From Calamus simplicifolius (Eukaryota > Streptophyta > Magnoliopsida > Arecales > Arecaceae): a stretch of DNA of 64,000 nt. Position 1 is the stretch's first letter. Each line of letters opens with the position of its first letter. Below, piece after piece: positions 11,550-23,697 of the stretch. Made by a program: the position numbers and the translations under genes. The notes under the pieces were generated by a model that made no database searches, had not been told where the DNA came from, and was given only the letters and a program-made list of their open reading frames with translations. The stretch covers positions 1,147,846-1,211,845 of the forward strand of contig UESW01004251.1 in the NCBI GenBank assembly GCA_900491605.1. The letters run 5' to 3'.

Positions 11550-13611
11550 TGTTGCCCAGATGTAGTAACCCAAGAGGGGGGTGAATTGGGTTATTTAAAA
11601 AATTAATAGCTATGCAGATGAATGTGCTTTTAACCCTAATTTAGATTTACAGCGGTGAAGTGGGGTGCACAGAATAATAACAGTAGATAAGCAATCAACC
11701 ACAAACACACAGGAGTTTATAGTGGTTCGGTGCCAAACTCAGCACCTACATCCACTCCCCAAAACCTTTGGGAATTCCACTAATCGTATCACAACGATTA
11801 CAACCTCTAGCCGAACCAGGCTAGCCCTCTTGTTTATACGGCACAAGGCAGCCAAAAACCCCTAGCCAAACCTAGGCTAGTCCTCTTGTTTCACGGCACA
11901 AGAAGCCAAGAACCCCTAGCCAAACCTAGGCTAGTCCTCTTGTTTAAATGGCACAAGGAAGCCAACAAACCAGGGTTCACTAACCCTTTTACAAGATAAT
12001 CAGAGTATGTAAAGAAGAAGCTCCTACAAAGAGCAAATATTCAGAATATACTTTACAACTTTTGAAGCAATAAACTCAGCAATAAATGAACTCGGTTGAA
12101 GCAGCTGAAGTCTTGAATGCTTGAAAAGCTTCAATGATTCGGACGACCTTTCGGAGCAAGGAATGAGCTTGAATGCACAGCAACCACTCAACAAATATTC
12201 AATGAAGGCTCTTTTCTTGGATTTTTCTCTCTTTGAAATTTCTTTTCAAAAATTATCGTCTAGGTGTGCTTCTAATCCCAGCTATTTATAATCATCTAAC
12301 AAGAAAATATCCGTTAGATACAAAAGAAATAAATAGAAATAATAATAGGAAGAAAATATAACTGTTAAACATATTTCCCTTAAGCATTGAATGCAGATCT
12401 CCATTTGAGGAAGGATGAGCACTGTAAAAATTCAAAAATCAAAAGTTAACTATAGCTTGAAATAGCAATAGAGAGAGAAAGAGAGAAAGAAAACTCTTTA
12501 GGTGGCGGTGGACTGAAAGAGAGAAGCTCTAGGTAGCTGAGAAATGAATGTCATCGTCCAAGAGTAAAGGAATAACCCCCAGCTAGCTAATCAGTTAGCT
12601 AACCAGAGAGGTCATAACAGAAGAACATTCGAAGGCAGCATGTTAGTTAGCTCGGCAGATAACTCGCCAGCTAACTTCATTTGAAATCCAAACGGCTGCA
12701 GGAGAGAGATAGGATAGCTAGTTAGCTGGATAGCTAACTAAAGAATGGCCAGTTAGCTCACGAGCTAACTAGAAGCAAAAATACTATACTATCCGTCCAG
12801 CTTAGTTAGCTCTCCAGCTAACTGAGCAAAAAGGCAGCCAGTCGACTGAATAAAGTAGCTAACTCTCCAGCTAACTAGCCAACCGGCAGCTAGCTCTCTA
12901 GTTAACTAAAATTTAAATCCATTCGGCTGCAACATTCCTTGTGAAAAATAGTTAGCTAACCAGTTAGCTCTAGGATGAAATAGTTAGCTAAGCAGTTAAC
13001 TAAAAGAAACGTCAGCTAGCTAGAAGGAGTTACAGTTAACTAACAAGACATCCAGCCAGCTAGCTAAAATGGAAGGGTGTTCGGCCAAACCACTGTGACA
13101 GGAATTTTAGTTAGCTGATGGAATTCCAGCTAGCTAACCAGCTAGCTCACCAGTTAACTAAAATAAAGGGACGTTCGGCCAGGCACCTGAGACAAGTTCC
13201 TTAGTTAGCTGAAAGAGCTTCAGCTAGCTAACAAACTAACTCACCAGTTAGCTGAAGAAAGAGGGCGTTCGGCCAGGCAACTGTGACAGGAATTTTAGTT
13301 AGCTGAAAGGGCTCCAGCTAGCTAACAAACTAACTCATCAGTTAGCTGAAATAAAGGGACGTTCGGCCCATACACTGTGAAACTTTCCCAACTAGCTGAA
13401 AGTCATGCCAGTTAGCTAAATATACTAACAAGCTAGCTAACCAGTTAACTCCAAGGCTAATAATCATATTCAAAGCAAATTAAATGAAGTACTTTCTTAC
13501 CGGTCGATTTTGCATGAAGATACTTACTTGCAAGGCGGCCAAACTTTCCTGTATCAATCTTAGAATTGCTTAATTTGTTTTGCAATCATCAAAAATAATC
13601 TGGGGTCAATA
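11550..13611 (-). repeat. 5' LTR of copia A
   Basis: Near-identical to 2345-4396, with scattered substitutions and small indels, so the insertion is fairly recent. It differs at the outer end: the plus strand ends GGTCAATA where the other LTR has GGTCAACA, so the canonical TG terminus of the 5' LTR reads TA. The minus-strand TATA box is at about 12282-12291, and the U3 motif array is at 12570-13455. Confidence 0.95.
12570..13455. promoter_or_regulatory. U3 motif array of A, second copy
   Basis: Same AGTTAGCTAACT-type cluster as in the left LTR. The two arrays differ by a few substitutions and one added motif near 13133-13150 (CTAGCTAACCAGCTAGCTC), a small expansion that suggests the array can change length. 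Confidence 0.75.
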
Positions 13612-14483
13612 AATGCGAATGTCAAGTACAACCAAGGAGATAGAGAAAGAGATAATCAAAGCACGGCAAACACAAAGGTTTTATAGTGGTTCGGTGTATC
13701 CAACACCTACGTCCACTCCCAAGATCCACTAGGGTCCACACTATAATCCTCTTGATTACAGTCGAGTTGTTTTACAAGATCACAACTCAAACTTGTTGTT
13801 TCCCAGGGATCACAATGAACCCAGCCGATTTTTTTGGGCTTACCAGCACAAAACCATAAACTCAAGCTAATCTAGCTTGACCCGAGGTATACTACCTCCA
13901 CTAGTTCAATCCCCTTGATAGAACTAGCACAAACAAGAAGGAATAATATTTTTCAATAATACAAAGCTCCTCAAATGAGCGAATATTCAAAATGAATAAG
14001 CAAGGTTAGAAAAGCATGTTTTGAAGATTGTTGGATTTGAGCTTTTCTTCTTTTCCTCTTCTCTCTGGAGATGTTGAATCAGGCCTCAGCTTTGTTTCGT
14101 TGCAAATGTTGCAGATGAGAAGTTGAGAAAATAGAGCTTTTTCATCTATTTTTGGGAATCCTCCGATTTTTTCAATATGAGCGCCTTGGATTTCTCTTTG
14201 AGCTTTTTGGAGTGGAAGGATTTGAATTTGGATACTTTTCTCTTTGATTTCAGGCTCAAGACTTTTCGGATTTTTGATTTGTATTCACTTCGATTTTTCC
14301 GTTGTTTTCAAACGAGCTTTCTCCCCCTTTTTATAGATTTTTTTTAATCCATTTGGTGAGAAAACTAGCCGTTGGAATGTACCTGAAAGTTTTTCCAAAC
14401 AAAATATATCCGTTAGAAGTTAGGTAAAGAGAAAATATTACCGTTAGAGCTGATCTGGCATTTTAAATTTTTGTTCCAGATAG

Positions 14484-14830
14484 GTTGGAGTCGGCTCCAA
14501 CTTTTCAGGTGTCGGCTCCAAGTCGTTTATCCAAAATAAAAAGTTCTGAGTTCGTCGAGGAGTCGGCTCGAAAAAGTTAGGTGTCGGCTCATCATATTCA
14601 GTGTCGGCTCCAAAATACTGTAAGTGTCGGCTCCGAGGTAGTCAAAAATTAAACGTTCTGTCCCCGCATCGGAGTTGGCTCCAGACACTGTAAGTTTCGA
14701 CTCCGAAACTCTGGATGTCGGCTCTGAAACTCTAGGTGTCGGCTCCGGACCATTTCAGAAATCAGAAGAATATTTGACTGGCCATGGGGTCGGCTTCAGC
14801 ATTCCTAAGTGTCGACTCCATGCTCTGAAA
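14484..14830. promoter_or_regulatory. U3 motif array of B: GTCGGCTCC repeats with DRE/CRT core
   Basis: About 12 degenerate copies of GGTGTCGGCTCC or GAGTCGGCTCC. By my reading at least nine hold GTCGGC, whose complement GCCGAC is the core (RCCGAC) of the drought/cold-responsive element bound by DREB/CBF factors. The array lies upstream of the TATA box on the minus strand. The partner array is at 23184-23530. A regulatory role is inferred. Confidence 0.7.
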
Positions 14831-14991
14831 CTTTGAAACTTATATTTTGCAATTGATTCAAAACACGTTTCTTAATGCCCTTAAATCAATCAAATATATT
14901 TAATCCCTGAAACACTTATCAAATCTATTAGTAATCAAATAAATATACTCAATTCCTTTATTAATCATCAAAATCAATAATTGGGTCAACA

Positions 14992-15601
14992 ATCTCCCCC
15001 TTTTTGATGATTATAAAAACATTGAGTATATGCATAGGATTCTTAAATCAAAATTTTAAGGAATTGATCCTCACAAGTAAGCTCCCCCTGAATAAGGTAG
15101 CTCCCCCTATGAAGTTCAATTTAGCAGTTGTTTTTCCTTTTGCTCTACATTTTAGTGTTGGATACTTAGAATTCAGTTATATCAATTGTCACTTAGGTTT
15201 ATTTGCATATCCAAAATCACTTGATACCAATCAAATAAAATGCCAATCAAAGCATAACTAATTAATGCATATACGACATAAACTTTCTCCCCCTTTTTTG
15301 TAATCAACAAAAGGTTAGAAAGAGTTAAGTCAAATGATAAATTGATAGATCAAAGGATAATTTCATTTCATCAAAGATCAAGTATTACAAAAGAAACTGT
15401 GCTTTCATTACATCAAACATTTAAACTTTCATTTCAACTATCAAACAACATATCTCATTAAGAAAAAAACTTAGACTACATTACATGAAAATTACAAATT
15501 GTTTCTAATGATTCTTGTTAAATGATCCAAAATCTTTCCCATTCCATCACTTTGAGTAGCTACAAATTCTTTCAACCTTCTATCAACAAAAGAGCAAGCA
15601 A
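14992..15601. other. Polypurine tract and 3' spacer of copia B
   Basis: The minus-strand polypurine tract AAAAAGGGGGAGAT is at 14992-15005, directly inside the 3' LTR. The rest up to 15601 is AT-rich and holds CTCCCCCTT-type pyrimidine tracts near 15080-15110 and 15288-15297. I see no gene in it. Confidence 0.7.
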
Positions 15602-16874
15602 TCATGATTTTATCTTGAAGCTCGGCATTGCACTTGGAGTAGGTCTCAGAATCTCCATAGATATCTTTAAGTTCTTCAAATATATTTTTAGATCATTACT
15701 TAAGGAATCCGCAGATGAACTAAGAGTTGATTCTATTTTGCCAATGCGATCATCCAGGGAATAAAGAGTTTCTTTAAGATTCATAAACTTATTATCAAAC
15801 TCAGTCTTCAATTCATCCTGCTGAGCAGCAAGCAATCCTTTGAGTTGCTCCAATTGAAGGTCTGAAAAACCAACTGATGAAGTGGATGACTGAACATGAA
15901 CAAGAGCGGGTGCAGGGGCAGGAACAGGGCTGCTAGGCTGCGGAGAGGGAACCCTCACAGATGGTCCAGCCTCGAAAGATGCAGAAGGTCTAGGTTCAGA
16001 GGCTCTCTCATCTAAGTTGCCTTTCCTTTCCCATTGCCTGTTGATCTTAACAAATCCCATCCGATGCAAGGTGGCCAAACTGTAGTAATCAGTATGCCTG
16101 AGATTTTTAGAAGGTTCATTGTCTAATATCACAACACCTTGGCTTCTGAAAACCATAGTCAGCACCATGCCGTAGGGTAAGGATGATCTTCTTTTCCCTC
16201 CAGCCTCAGCCATATAATATATCATCATTGCAGCTAAATTTATGGGTTGACTGGTCAACACACTGTCCATCACAACAATGTCTCGCTCAGAGACATACTC
16301 AAATCGGTCGGTTTTTGAAAATAATATTCTACTGCAAATATTGTGAAGTAATCTTAGTTTCAAAGGCAGTTGATTAGCCCTAATCTCCTCAAATTATGTA
16401 ACTTCTCTGCCTAACATCCTCAATAGAGCGGCTGACCTCTCACTGTGGATGTCGGCAACTAATCCAGTAATGGAAATGCTAAGGAGGTTTCCTAATTTCT
16501 GAAAGGTGAGATGGATTCTTTTACCTCTGACTGAGCTCACGATTCCACTGTCACCTCTCGACAGATTGAAATAGAATTCCTTGACAAGAGCTGGATATGT
16601 AGGAACATCTAGAGAACACACTTTATCGCCCCAGTTCCTTGATTTGATTCCCAATAGAGAAGCCCTCAGATTGAAAGAACTCGAAATCAACTTTCCTACC
16701 CATAGTTATCACTCTCCCTGCTAGGGTATCTACTTGAGGTGATGAATGGTCTGGATTGTCTGAAGCAGTAGAAGAAGAATCACTCGGAGATGGCTCGCAC
16801 ACGGGTCGTCTCGCCGATCGTTTTTCGGTTGCTACGGGCACTCCAAGCACTGATCCTCTCCTCTTAGGTGCCAT
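15602..16874 (-). pseudogene. Env-like (third) gene of copia B, broken
   Basis: Starts MAPKRRGSVLG at 16874. A Ser-rich basic segment leads to GRKVDFEFFQSEGFSIGNQI, the same core seen in A and C. A frameshift near 16625-16690 and an in-frame TAA just below 16394 break the reading. Beyond them it continues with EYVSERDIVVMDSVL, SLPYGMVLT, a Pro/Ser-rich linker and a C-terminal coiled coil (SDLQLEQLKGLLAAQQDELK onward) to the stop at 15602. No signal peptide or membrane helix is visible. The upstream in-frame Met at 17144 lies in the repeat array, so MAPKRR, shared with C, is the likelier start. Confidence 0.75.
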
Positions 16875-16974
16875 TAGATCCTTAGGAAGGCTTGAATAGG
16901 GTGGAATTAGATATGGGGAGGCTTTGAGAGAGTTTGGGAGGTGTTTGAAAGGAATTTGAAAAGAGATGAAATGA

Positions 16975-17190
16975 CGAGGTGTCGACTTTGCCCTAATAAA
17001 GTCGATTTGGGACCCCCAGGTGTCGACTCCTGCAAAGTCGGGTGTCGACTCCAAATCGCTAACACAGTCAGCGCTCGAACTGGAGTCGGCTCCACTTATA
17101 CGGGTGTCGGCTCCAAGGTCAAGGACCAAGAGCGACACAGACAAGGTGTCGACTCCTCAAACTGAGGTGTCGACTCCACTGACAGTTTCA
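16975..17190 (-). promoter_or_regulatory. Motif array and weak TATA upstream of the env-like gene of B
   Basis: About eight copies of GGTGTCGACTCC or GAGTCGGCTCC, the same motif as in the LTR U3 of this element. On the minus strand CTTTATTAGGG (plus 16991-17001) lies about 117 bp before the ATG. It aligns in position with the better TATA box of element C. It may be an internal promoter whose TATA has decayed. This is inference. Confidence 0.5.
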
Positions 17191-17375
17191 GAGAAAAATA
17201 ACTGAGATTCAAACAACTGAAACTTATCACAACAGGTTCAATAAAATTTTGAAAAAAATCTTTGGAATATGAGGAACAAATTGCTCATATGACTAGATAA
17301 TTTGTCCTTAAAATTATGAAGGAAATATCAAGAAATTAATAGAAATCTAGATAGTCATTCCTTAGAGTTTCAAAA

Positions 17376-20300
17376 TCATTCCAAAGGGTCACAAATCCCT
17401 AATTCACCTCTAAGATAACAAAATCTTTCTTCACTCAATGGTTTTGTAAATATATCAGCTAATTGTTCTTCATTATTAACATAATTAAGACAAATTTCAT
17501 TATTAGCTACATGTTCTCTTATAAAGTGATATCTAATTTCAATGTGTTTTGTTCTTGAATGTTGAATTGGATTTTTAGTTAAATTAATTGCACTTGTGTT
17601 ATCACATCTAATTGGAGTTTTATCAAGTGTTATTCCATAGTCTTCAAGTTATCTCTTAATCCAAAGGATTTGAGCACAGCAACTTTCAGCTGCAACATAT
17701 TCTGCTTCAGCAGTTGATAATGCAACCGAATTTTGCTTTTTGCTAAACCAAGAGATTAAGTTACATCCTAAAAATTGACATGCACCACTTGTGCTTTTTC
17801 TATCTAATTTACATCCAGCATAGTCGGAATCAGAATATGCAATTAAGTTTAATGTTGAGTCTCTAGAATACCATAAACCTACATTTTTAGTTCCACTTAA
17901 ATATCTTAAGATTCTTTTTACAGCAATTAAGTGAGATTCTTTAGGTTCATATTGAAATCTAGCGCATAGACAAACAGCAAACATGATATCTGGTCTACTA
18001 GCTGTTAAGTAAAGAAGAGATCCGATCATACCTCTGTAATGTTTTTGATCTACTTTCTTACCATCTTCATCTTTGTCCAATTTGCATGAAGGGCTCATAG
18101 GTGTTCCAAGTGGTTTGATTGACTCCATTCCAAACTTCTTGAGAAGTTCTTTTGTGTATTTTGCTTGATTGATGAAAATTCCTCTTTGCTTTGCTTGATT
18201 TGAAGTCCTAGGAAGAAATTGAGTTCTTCCATCATGCTCATCTCAAATTCACCCTGCATTAACTTAGCAAATTCTTGACATAACAGATTGTTAGTAGCAC
18301 CGAATACAACATCATCGACATATATTTGTACTACTAATAAATCCTTGTCTTTTCTTTTCAAAAATAGTGTTTTATCAACATTTCCTCTTATAAAGTCATT
18401 TTCAATCAAAAATTTACTTAATCTTTCATACCAAGCTCTAGGTGCTTGTTTTAAACCATATAGTGCTTTGTGTAGTTTAAAAACATGATTTGAAAATTCA
18501 TGATCTTCAAAACCAAGAGGTTGTTCAATAAAACTTCCTCATTTATAAAACCATTTAAAAATACGCTTTTAACATCCATTTGAAATAAATTGATATGCAT
18601 ATGACATGCAAATGCGAGTAATAATCTAATTGCTTCTAGTCTAGCTATAGGTGCAAAAGTTTCATCAAAATCAATTCCTTCTTCTTGATTATATCCTTTT
18701 GCGACTAATCTAGCTTTGTTTCTAATTACAATGCATTTTCATCTAATTTATTTCTAAATACCCATTTTGATCCTATAACAGAATGATCTTTAGGTCTATC
18801 TACAAGAGTCCAGACATTATTCCTAGTAAATTGATTTAATTCTTCTTGCATGGCTAACATCCAATTATTATCTTTTTCTGCCTCTTCAATAGTTTTAGGT
18901 TCAATTTGAGATACAAATGCAAGATGATTGTTGATGTTTCTCATTGATGATCTAGTTCTTACTCCTTGAGATGGATCACCTATAATTAATTCTTTTGGAT
19001 GACCATAGGCATATCTCCAGTCTCTAGGAAGATCTATATCATTATGATTTGCATCAACAACATCAACACTAGGGGAATCATTATCTTTGGCTTCTTGTTC
19101 ATGATCTGAAGATACATCAATATTTAACTTTTCAATGTCTCTTTCTAGAATGTTTGTATCTTCCTCATCATCAATTATTCTTGAACTAGATGCTAAAGAT
19201 TCATCAAAAATTACATGAATAGATTCTTCTACAATTAAGTTTCTCTTGTTAAACACTCTATAGGCTTTACTAGATGTTGAATATCCTAAGAAAATGCCTT
19301 CATCAGATTTTGCATCAAATTTTCCTAGATTATCTTTACCATTATTATGAATGAAACATTTACAACCAAATGCATGAAAGTAGCTTATGTTTGGTTTTCT
19401 ATTGTTCCATAGTTCATAAGGAGTTTTCTTAATGATTGCCTAATCAAAGCTCTATTAAGAATGTAACATGCCATGTTTATAGCTTTTGCCCAAAAGTATT
19501 TTGGTAGGTTGCTTTCACATAGCATGGTACGGGCCATGTCTTCTAAGGTTCTATTTTTTCTTTCAACTACTCCATTTTGTTGTGGTGTTCTAGGTGCTGA
19601 AAAATTATGATGGATGTCATTTTCTATGCAAAAGTTTTCAAATAGATGATTTTCAAATTCAGTGCCATGATCACTTCTAAGAGACACTATGGTGTTATTT
19701 TTCTCATTTGTGACCTTTTTGAAGAATTTCAAAAACAATGGAAAGGTCTCATCTTTATGAGCTAAAAACAATACCCAAGTGTATCTAGAGTAATCATCTA
19801 CAATCACAAGACCATATTTCTTTCCTCCTAGACTTGTGGTTCTAGTAGGTCCAAAAAGATCCATGTGAAGTAGTTCAAGTGGCCTAGAAGTGGAAACAAT
19901 ATTTTTAGTTTTGAAAGAGTTTCTAGTTTGTTTTCCAAATTGACATGCATCACAAATTTTGTTATTTTCAAAATCTAATTGTGGAAGTCCTTTTACTAAA
20001 TCCATTCTTATTAATTTTAAATTAGGTGTGTGCTTGCATGACCTAATCTACGATGCCATAACCAACCAATCTCATTCATATTAGCATTATTAGCAACTAA
20101 GCAATGATTACTAGTAGACAAATTGTCTAAATCAATCAAGTATACATTGCCATTTCTATTTCCAATAAAAACAATGCTATTATCAATGGGATTAGAAACT
20201 GTGCAGATAGATGCTTCAAATGATACTTTAAAACCTTTATCACATAATTGGCTAATACTAATTAGATTATGTTTTAAACCATTGACATATAAAACATTTT

Positions 20301-20487
20301 TAATATATGTGAAGGGAGTTATTTGAATATTACCAAACCCCATGATTTGGCCTTTGCCATTGTCAAACGTAACAACTCCTCCTCTTTTGCTTCAAGGGTG
20401 ATGAATTGATCCTTGTCACCCGTCATGTGTCTTGAGCAGCCACTATCGAGATACCACTTTCGCTTTGATTTTTGGCCGCAAGACACT
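17376..20487 (-). pseudogene. Pol of copia B (broken, RT active site intact)
   Basis: Protease and pre-integrase are at about 20480-20010. Integrase is at 20005-19385, with LLHMDLFGPTR, SLRSDHGTEFEN and QNGVVERKNRTLEDM giving the D, D and E positions. A linker carries an acidic stretch (19200-19050). RT begins near 18750. RNase H with ALSTAEAEYVAAESCC runs at 18128-17649 and on to the stop at 17376-17378. RT keeps QIYVDDVVFGATN, so the catalytic YVDD is intact, unlike in A and C. Frameshifts lie near 20010, 19440, 18540, 18110 and 17650. Confidence 0.9.
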
Positions 20488-20520
20488 CCTGCAAAAATAA
20501 TTAAGTCTTATATTTAGGTA

Positions 20521-22145
20521 CCAAGCCTTCTTGGGTCCTTCATGGTTAGTAGCATAAAAGATTGTTCCTTTGGGAACCCATATTTTCTTTCTTTACTATT
20601 TAAATTTTGTTACTGTTTCTCACATTACATTCATAGGATTTATGGCCTTTCTTGTTACAATAATGACATGTAACACTATCTTTATTTTGTTCTTTTCTAA
20701 AGAAGTTTTTGACAAATTTTTGTTTTATGTTAGGTCTATATCCTAATCCAGCTTTATCAAATATGGCTCTTTGATTACCTAATAACAAATTAAGTTTTTC
20801 AGAACTATAAGTAAATTTATCAACAATATTCTTATATTTATCTACTTCCTTCTTTAATTTATCATTTTCATTGAAAATTGACTCTTTTTCTTTTGTCAAA
20901 TTTTCATTTTCAGATTTCAGCATCTTAATCTCATTAGTAAGATTATCTTTTTCTTTAATGAGAATTGAATTATCATTTTTTATAAATCTGTATTTCCTTT
21001 TTAAAACTTTAAAATCATCAACTAGTTCATTAAATGCTTCAAACAATTCATCAAATACAAATTCATCACAAGATTTTCGGAACTTACCTCGTTGTCGTTG
21101 TTTGCCATAAAGCAAATGTTTGCAACTTCTTTTTGATCTTCCTCTGAAGAGGATTCATCGCTGTCGCTCCAGGTTGCAACATAAGCTTTCTTCTTCTTCT
21201 TGTAGGTTTTCTTTAGTAGAGGACAATCATATCTAAAGTGCCCCGGTTTCTTACACTCATAGCAAATCAAGGGGTCTTTCTCTTTATCCTTGTCTTTGTC
21301 CTTTTCTCTTTCTCCTTCCATCTTAATTCCAGATTTCTTGTTGTGGAAGGGTCTCTTTCTTCTCATGAATTTTTTGAATTTTCTAGCTAGAAGAGCAGTC
21401 TCATCATCATCATCATTATCACTGCAGCTCTCCTCACTTTCTGCAGCCTTAAGAGCTATAGTCTTCTTCTTTTTAACATCTTCCTCTATGTGCTGCTTCA
21501 TGGTTAACTCATGGGTCATTAGTGATCCAAGTAGCTCCTCCAAGGGTAAAGTGTTGAGGTCCTTGGCTTCTTGGATTGTTGTCACCTTTGCTTCCAAGTC
21601 CTTGGAAGTGACCTAAGAATTTTGCGAACAAGTTCAGAATTAGTATAAATCTTACCTAGACTTTTCAAACCATTTACAATGTCGGTGAATCTAGTATACA
21701 TGCATGCTATAGTTTCAGTTTGTTCCATGCTGAATAATTCATACTTATGAACAAGAATATTTATCTTAGATTCTTTAACTTGATTTGTACCCTCATGGGT
21801 AACCTCTAATCTATCCCATGTCTCTTTTGCAGAATTACATGTAGAGATACGATTAAATTCGTTAGCATCTAATGAACAATATAAAACATTCATAGCTTTA
21901 GCATTAAGCTGAGCCATTTTTCTATCATTGTCATTCCAATCCCTTTCGGGCTTAGAACAATAGAACCATCAATTATGTGTGGGTGTGCTAGGTCCATTAA
22001 TTATAACACTCCACAATTCATAATCTGAAGCTTGAATGAATATTCTCATTCTTGCTTTCCAATATGAATAGTTGGAACCATTAAATAAGGGAGGTCTATT
22101 TGTAGAATGACCTTCAGCAAATGAAGATCCAACTTGAGCTGCCAT
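20521..22145 (-). pseudogene. Gag of copia B (frameshifted)
   Basis: Begins MAAQVGSSFAEGHSTNRPP at 22145, 49 bp inside the primer site. The capsid-like part is broken by frameshifts near 21960 and 21597. Acidic and Lys-rich segments lead to the zinc knuckle CYECKKPGHFRYDC near 21250. A frameshift near 21050 is followed by a strong coiled coil (about 21000-20800) and a second knuckle CHYCNKKGHKSYEC near 20650. The shared order of two knuckles flanking a coiled coil in A, B and C marks them as one lineage. Confidence 0.9.
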
Positions 22146-22193
22146 TTGGATCTTTAGCTCTTGATCGTGTGATCAAATAAACAATGAGCACAA

Positions 22194-22205
22194 ACTCTGA
22201 TACCA
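22194..22205 (-). other. Primer-binding site of copia B
   Basis: Minus-strand TGGTATCAGAGT two bases from the 5' LTR. It matches the initiator Met-tRNA complement except for the last base (T in place of C). Confidence 0.9.
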
Positions 22206-22207
22206 AT

Positions 22208-23692
22208 TGTTGGCCCAGATGGCAACCCAAGAGGGGGGGTGAATTGTGTTCTTTAAAAAATTTTAGCCTTTAACAACTATGTGCTTGGAGATAGATGAAA
22301 TGCAATGCGAATGTCAAGTACAACCAAGGAGATAGAGAAAGAGATAATCAAAGCATGGCAAACACAAAGGTTTTATAGTGGTTCGGTGTATCCAACACCT
22401 ACGTCTACTTCCAAGATCCACTTGGGTCCACACTATAATCCTCTTGATTACAGTCGAGTTGTTTTACAAGATCACAACTCAAACTTATTGTTTCCCAGGG
22501 ATCACAACAACCCAGCCGGTTTTTCCAGGCTTACCAGCATAAAACCCTAAACTCAAGCTAATCTAGCTTGACCCAAGGTATACTACCTCCACTAGTTTAA
22601 TCCCCTTGATAGAACTAGCACAAACAAGAAGGAATAATGTTTTTTAATAATACAAAGCTCCTCAAATGAGCGAATATTCAAAATGAATAAGCAAGGTTAG
22701 AAAAGCCTGTTTTGAAGATTGTTGGATTTGAGCTTTTCTTCTTTTCTTCTTTTCCTCTTCTCTCTGGAGATGTTGAATCAGGCCTCAGCTTTGATTCGTT
22801 GCAAATGTTGCAGATGAGAAGTTGAGAAAATAGAGCTTTTTCTTCTATTTTTGGGAATCCTCCGATTTTTTCAATATGAGCGCCTTGGATTTCTCTTTGA
22901 GCTTTTTGGAGTGAAGGATTTGAGTTTGGATACTTTTCTCTTTGATTTCAGGCTCAAGACTTTTCGGATTTTTGATTTGTATTCACTTTGATTTTTCGTT
23001 GTTTTCAAACGAGCTTTCTCCCCCTTTTTATAGATTTCCTTTAATCCATTTTTGGTGAGAAAACTAGCCGTTGGAATGTACCTGGAAAGTTTTTCCAAAC
23101 AAAATATATCCGTTAGAAGTTAGGTAAAGAGAAAATATTACCATTAGAGCTGATCTGGCATTTTAAATTTTCGTTCCAGATAGGTTGGAGTCGGCTCCAA
23201 CTTTTCAGGTGTCGGCTCCAAGTCGTTTATCCAAAAATAGAAAGTTCTGAGTTCGTCAAGGAGTCGGCTAGAAAAAGTTAGGTGTCAGCTCGCCATACTC
23301 AGGTATCGGCTCCAAAATACTGTAAGTGTTGGCTCCGAGGTAGTCAAAAATCAAACGTTCTGTCCCCACATCGGAGTCGGCTCCAGACACTGTAAGGTCG
23401 ACTCCGAAACTCTGGGTGTCGGCTCCGAAACTCTAGGTGCTGGCTCCGGACTGTATCAGAAATCAGAAGAATATTTGACTGGCCATGGGGTCGGCTCCAG
23501 CATTCCTAGGTGTCGACTCCAGGCTCTGAAACTTTGAAACTTATATTTTGTAATTGATTCAAAACACGTTTCTTAATGCCCTTAAATCAATCAAATATTT
23601 TTAAGCCCTAAAACACTTATCAAATCTATTAGTAATCAAATAAATATACTCAATTCCTTTATTAATCATCAAAATCAATAATTGGGTCAATA
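22208..23692 (-). repeat. 5' LTR of copia B
   Basis: 1485 bp, matching the split 3' LTR. The minus-strand TATA box is near 23023-23033 and the GTCGGCTCC array at 23184-23530. The outer end reads GGGTCAATA and is followed by the target duplication CAAGG (23693-23697). Confidence 0.94.
23184..23530. promoter_or_regulatory. U3 motif array of B, second copy
   Basis: Same GTCGGCTCC-type cluster as 14484-14830, with point changes in individual motifs (GTCAGCTC, GTTGGCTCC and GCTGGCTCC variants). Confidence 0.68.
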
Positions 23693-23697
23693 CAAGG

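Larger units (their letters stand above)
2345..13611 (-). mobile_element. Ty1/copia element A, SIRE/Maximus type, nested in the LTR of B
   Basis: Element A has LTRs at 2345-4396 and 11550-13611 (2052 and 2062 bp) and a target duplication AATGC at 2340-2344 and 13612-13616. The uninterrupted copy of the target in the other LTR of B (near 22295) has a single AATGC at this point, which confirms the insertion. The element reads right to left: primer site, gag, pol, env-like gene, polypurine tract. It is the youngest insertion in this stack because it sits inside B, which sits inside the gypsy element. Gag has lost its start and pol carries stops and frameshifts. Confidence 0.95.
2238..14991 (-). 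repeat. 3' LTR of copia B, interrupted by element A (parts 2238-2344 and 13617-14991)
   Basis: The two parts together match the 5' LTR at 22208-23692 (about 1.48 kb) nearly base for base. The break lies 107 bp inside the LTR and carries the AATGC duplication at 2340-2344 and 13612-13616. The LTR starts TGTTGG on the plus strand and ends GGGTCAACA. A polypurine tract abuts it at 14992-15005. The TATA box on the minus strand is near 14326-14336 (TATAAAAAGG). The U3 part holds a dense GTCGGCTCC-type motif array at 14484-14830. Confidence 0.93.
2238..23692 (-). mobile_element. Ty1/copia element B, SIRE/Maximus type, inserted in the Tat integrase
   Basis: Element B reads right to left. Its 5' LTR is at 22208-23692 and its 3' LTR at 2238-14991, split by element A. 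The target duplication CAAGG is at 2233-2237 and 23693-23697, and removing B restores the integrase reading. Without A the element is about 10.2 kb. It has a Met-tRNA primer site, gag with coiled coil and zinc knuckles, pol in the copia order (protease, integrase, RT, RNase H) and an env-like gene, which fits the SIRE/Maximus group. The outer end of the 5' LTR reads TCAATA where the other LTR has TCAACA. Confidence 0.93.
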
